From a virus, in IMG/VR virus record IMGVR_UViG_3300017751_000094, positions 1-33,534 of that record: DNA of 33,534 nt; one strand, written 5' to 3'. The notes below the pieces were generated by a model. That model was not told where the DNA came from. It saw only the letters and a list, made by a program, of their open reading frames with translations, and did not search any database. Made by a program: the position numbers and the translations under genes. This document shows, in pieces, positions 32,429 to 33,534 of the stretch. Position 1 is the first letter of the stretch; every line of letters starts with the position of its first letter.

Positions 32429-33534
32429 ATGTCGACATTAATTAAGTTAAGAAGAAGTGCCGTAGCAGGTCGCATTCCGACTACAGCTCAGCTGGAGTTA
32501 GGCGAACTTGCCATTAACACGGCCGATGGAAAAATCTTTATTAAACAGAACGTCAGTGGAACTGAATCCATTGTCGAGTTTAGTGCTGACCCCAATGATC
32601 TTCTCGCTTTAATTAAAACTGTCGATGGTTCTGGTTCAGGCTTAGATGCTGACTTATTAGATGGTTTAGACTCCTTACAATTCTTACGCTCAGATGAAGA
32701 TGATACCTTCGATGGTAGTCTTACAATTACGGGCAACCTTACTGTTTCTGGTAATACCACCACCGTTAGCACAGAAGAGATTCTACTCGCTGACAATAAA
32801 ATAACTTTGAATTCAAATGAAACCGGATCTCCTAGTCAAGATGCTGGTATTGAAGTTGAGCGTGGTACAGAAACAAATGTTGTTCTACAATGGAATGAAA
32901 GCAATGGTTATTGGGAAATTGCTTCAGGTGGAACACTAGGTCGAATCATTACAACTGGTGATGAAGGTGCTGGTAACGGATTTGATTCCGATACATTAGA
33001 CGGTGAAGAAGGAACTTACTATTTAGATTTTCCTAATTTCACGAATGTACCTGATCCTCAGATTGATGTTAATATTACAGGGAAGGTCACTGGGTCAGGG
33101 ACGACCACCTTAACAGATCTTGCCGATGGCACAATTGATATTGCTACTGAACTTGCAAATACAACAGTTACAGCAGGTTCATACGGTTCAGCTTCTCTCA
33201 TACCAACATTCACAGTTGACGAAGATGGTCGATTAACAGCCGCCGCTGATGTTGCGGTTGCAGGTGTCGATGGCGTTGATTGGTACACCTCGAATAATAC
33301 ATTTGAGGTTTCAACAGTTGATGGAAGTTTATTCCACGCAAATATTTCTGCCTTTGATGCTAATGTTGACTTTGGTGATGGAATTGATGTTACTGGCGAT
33401 ATCGATGTTACTGGTAATATTACTATCACCGGTGATGTTGATGGACGAGACGTTTCAGTTGATGGTGCTAAACTTGATGGTATTGAAGATGGTGCGACTG
33501 CGGATCAAACAGCACAAGAAATATTTGATGCAGT
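32429..33534 (+). CDS. Tail-fibre-like protein, 3' end outside window
   Basis: ATG at 32429 follows AAGGA at 32417-32421; the frame stays open to the right edge (368 residues visible). The N-terminus LIKLRRSAVAGRIPTTAQLE, continuing LGELAINTADGKIFIKQ, is a widespread phage-fibre head. Further fibre phrases are LDADLLDGLDSLQFLRSDED, DDTFDGSLTITGNLTVSG, a TTTVSTEEILLADNKITLN segment, FTVDEDGRLTAAADV and VDGAKLDGIEDGATADQTAQ at the edge. The DG-x-FLRSD / DDT-x-xG-x-LT phrase is shared with the S74 fibre starting at 9081, indicating module exchange between fibres. It is the last gene of the unit starting at 27323. Full length and C-terminal domain are unknown. Confidence 0.85.
   Translation, partial: MSTLIKLRRSAVAGRIPTTAQLELGELAINTADGKIFIKQNVSGTESIVEFSADPNDLLALIKTVDGSGSGLDADLLDGLDSLQFLRSDEDDTFDGSLTITGNLTVSGNTTTVSTEEILLADNKITLNSNETGSPSQDAGIEVERGTETNVVLQWNESNGYWEIASGGTLGRIITTGDEGAGNGFDSDTLDGEEGTYYLDFPNFTNVPDPQIDVNITGKVTGSGTTTLTDLADGTIDIATELANTTVTAGSYGSASLIPTFTVDEDGRLTAAADVAVAGVDGVDWYTSNNTFEVSTVDGSLFHANISAFDANVDFGDGIDVTGDIDVTGNITITGDVDGRDVSVDGAKLDGIEDGATADQTAQEIFDA

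Overview
This window looks like part of the late (virion-structure) region of a T4-like marine myovirus. The reasons are a gp8-type baseplate wedge protein, a very large protein resembling the DUF4815-type virion proteins of cyanophages and related marine phages, a set of long modular tail-fibre-like proteins, T4-type late promoter octamers (TATAAATA or AATAAATA) in several gaps, and tight packing of every gene on the + strand. The DNA is AT-rich, about 40% GC by eye. Arginine CGA codons are common, which argues against an enterobacterial host. The host cannot be named from this sequence; a cyanobacterium or another marine bacterium is plausible. No tRNA, rRNA, insertion sequence, CRISPR array or gene-free stretch longer than about 110 bases was seen.

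Layout. (1) Positions 2-1699 are the 3' part of a subtilisin-like serine protease, open at the left edge. A complete-looking type 1 copper (cupredoxin) domain lies between its catalytic His motif and its oxyanion-hole Asn motif. (2) 1749-3392 is the gp8-like baseplate wedge protein. (3) 3409-8877 is an 1822-residue DUF4815-like structural protein. (4) 8894-9079 is a 61-residue coiled-coil protein. (5) 9081-10241 is a short fibre-like protein ending in a peptidase S74 self-cleaving chaperone domain. (6) 10287-20903 is a giant 3538-residue protein. It begins with a 20-residue-period pentapeptide-like beta-helix and a pectate-lyase-like segment, followed by at least eleven KCxRD helical modules interleaved with seven TYDP beta modules. 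(7) 20922-21344 is a small beta-rich protein. (8) 21383-27214 is a 1943-residue collagen-like (Gly-X-Gln) fibre with five globular inserts and its own S74 domain. (9) A hairpin terminator and a doubled late-promoter octamer mark a transcription boundary near 27240-27295. (10) 27323-27661 is a 112-residue protein that overlaps, through GTGA, the 1578-residue repeat fibre at 27658-32394. (11) 32429 to the right edge is another fibre-like gene, cut by the end of the window.

Taken together, the genes appear to build the outer baseplate and host-contact apparatus. The gp8-like and DUF4815-like proteins would form or decorate the baseplate, and the four or five long modular proteins would be fibres or spikes. 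The S74 domains would drive trimer folding and then cleave themselves off. The protease-cupredoxin fusion may process or decorate virion proteins or act on the host surface. These roles are inferred from family resemblance and gene order. No gene in the window was recognisable as T4 gp9, gp10, gp11 or gp12.

The most unusual item is the subtilase with a nested copper-type domain. The next most unusual is the giant module-shuffled protein, with its exact five-residue hydrophobic register and recent internal duplications.
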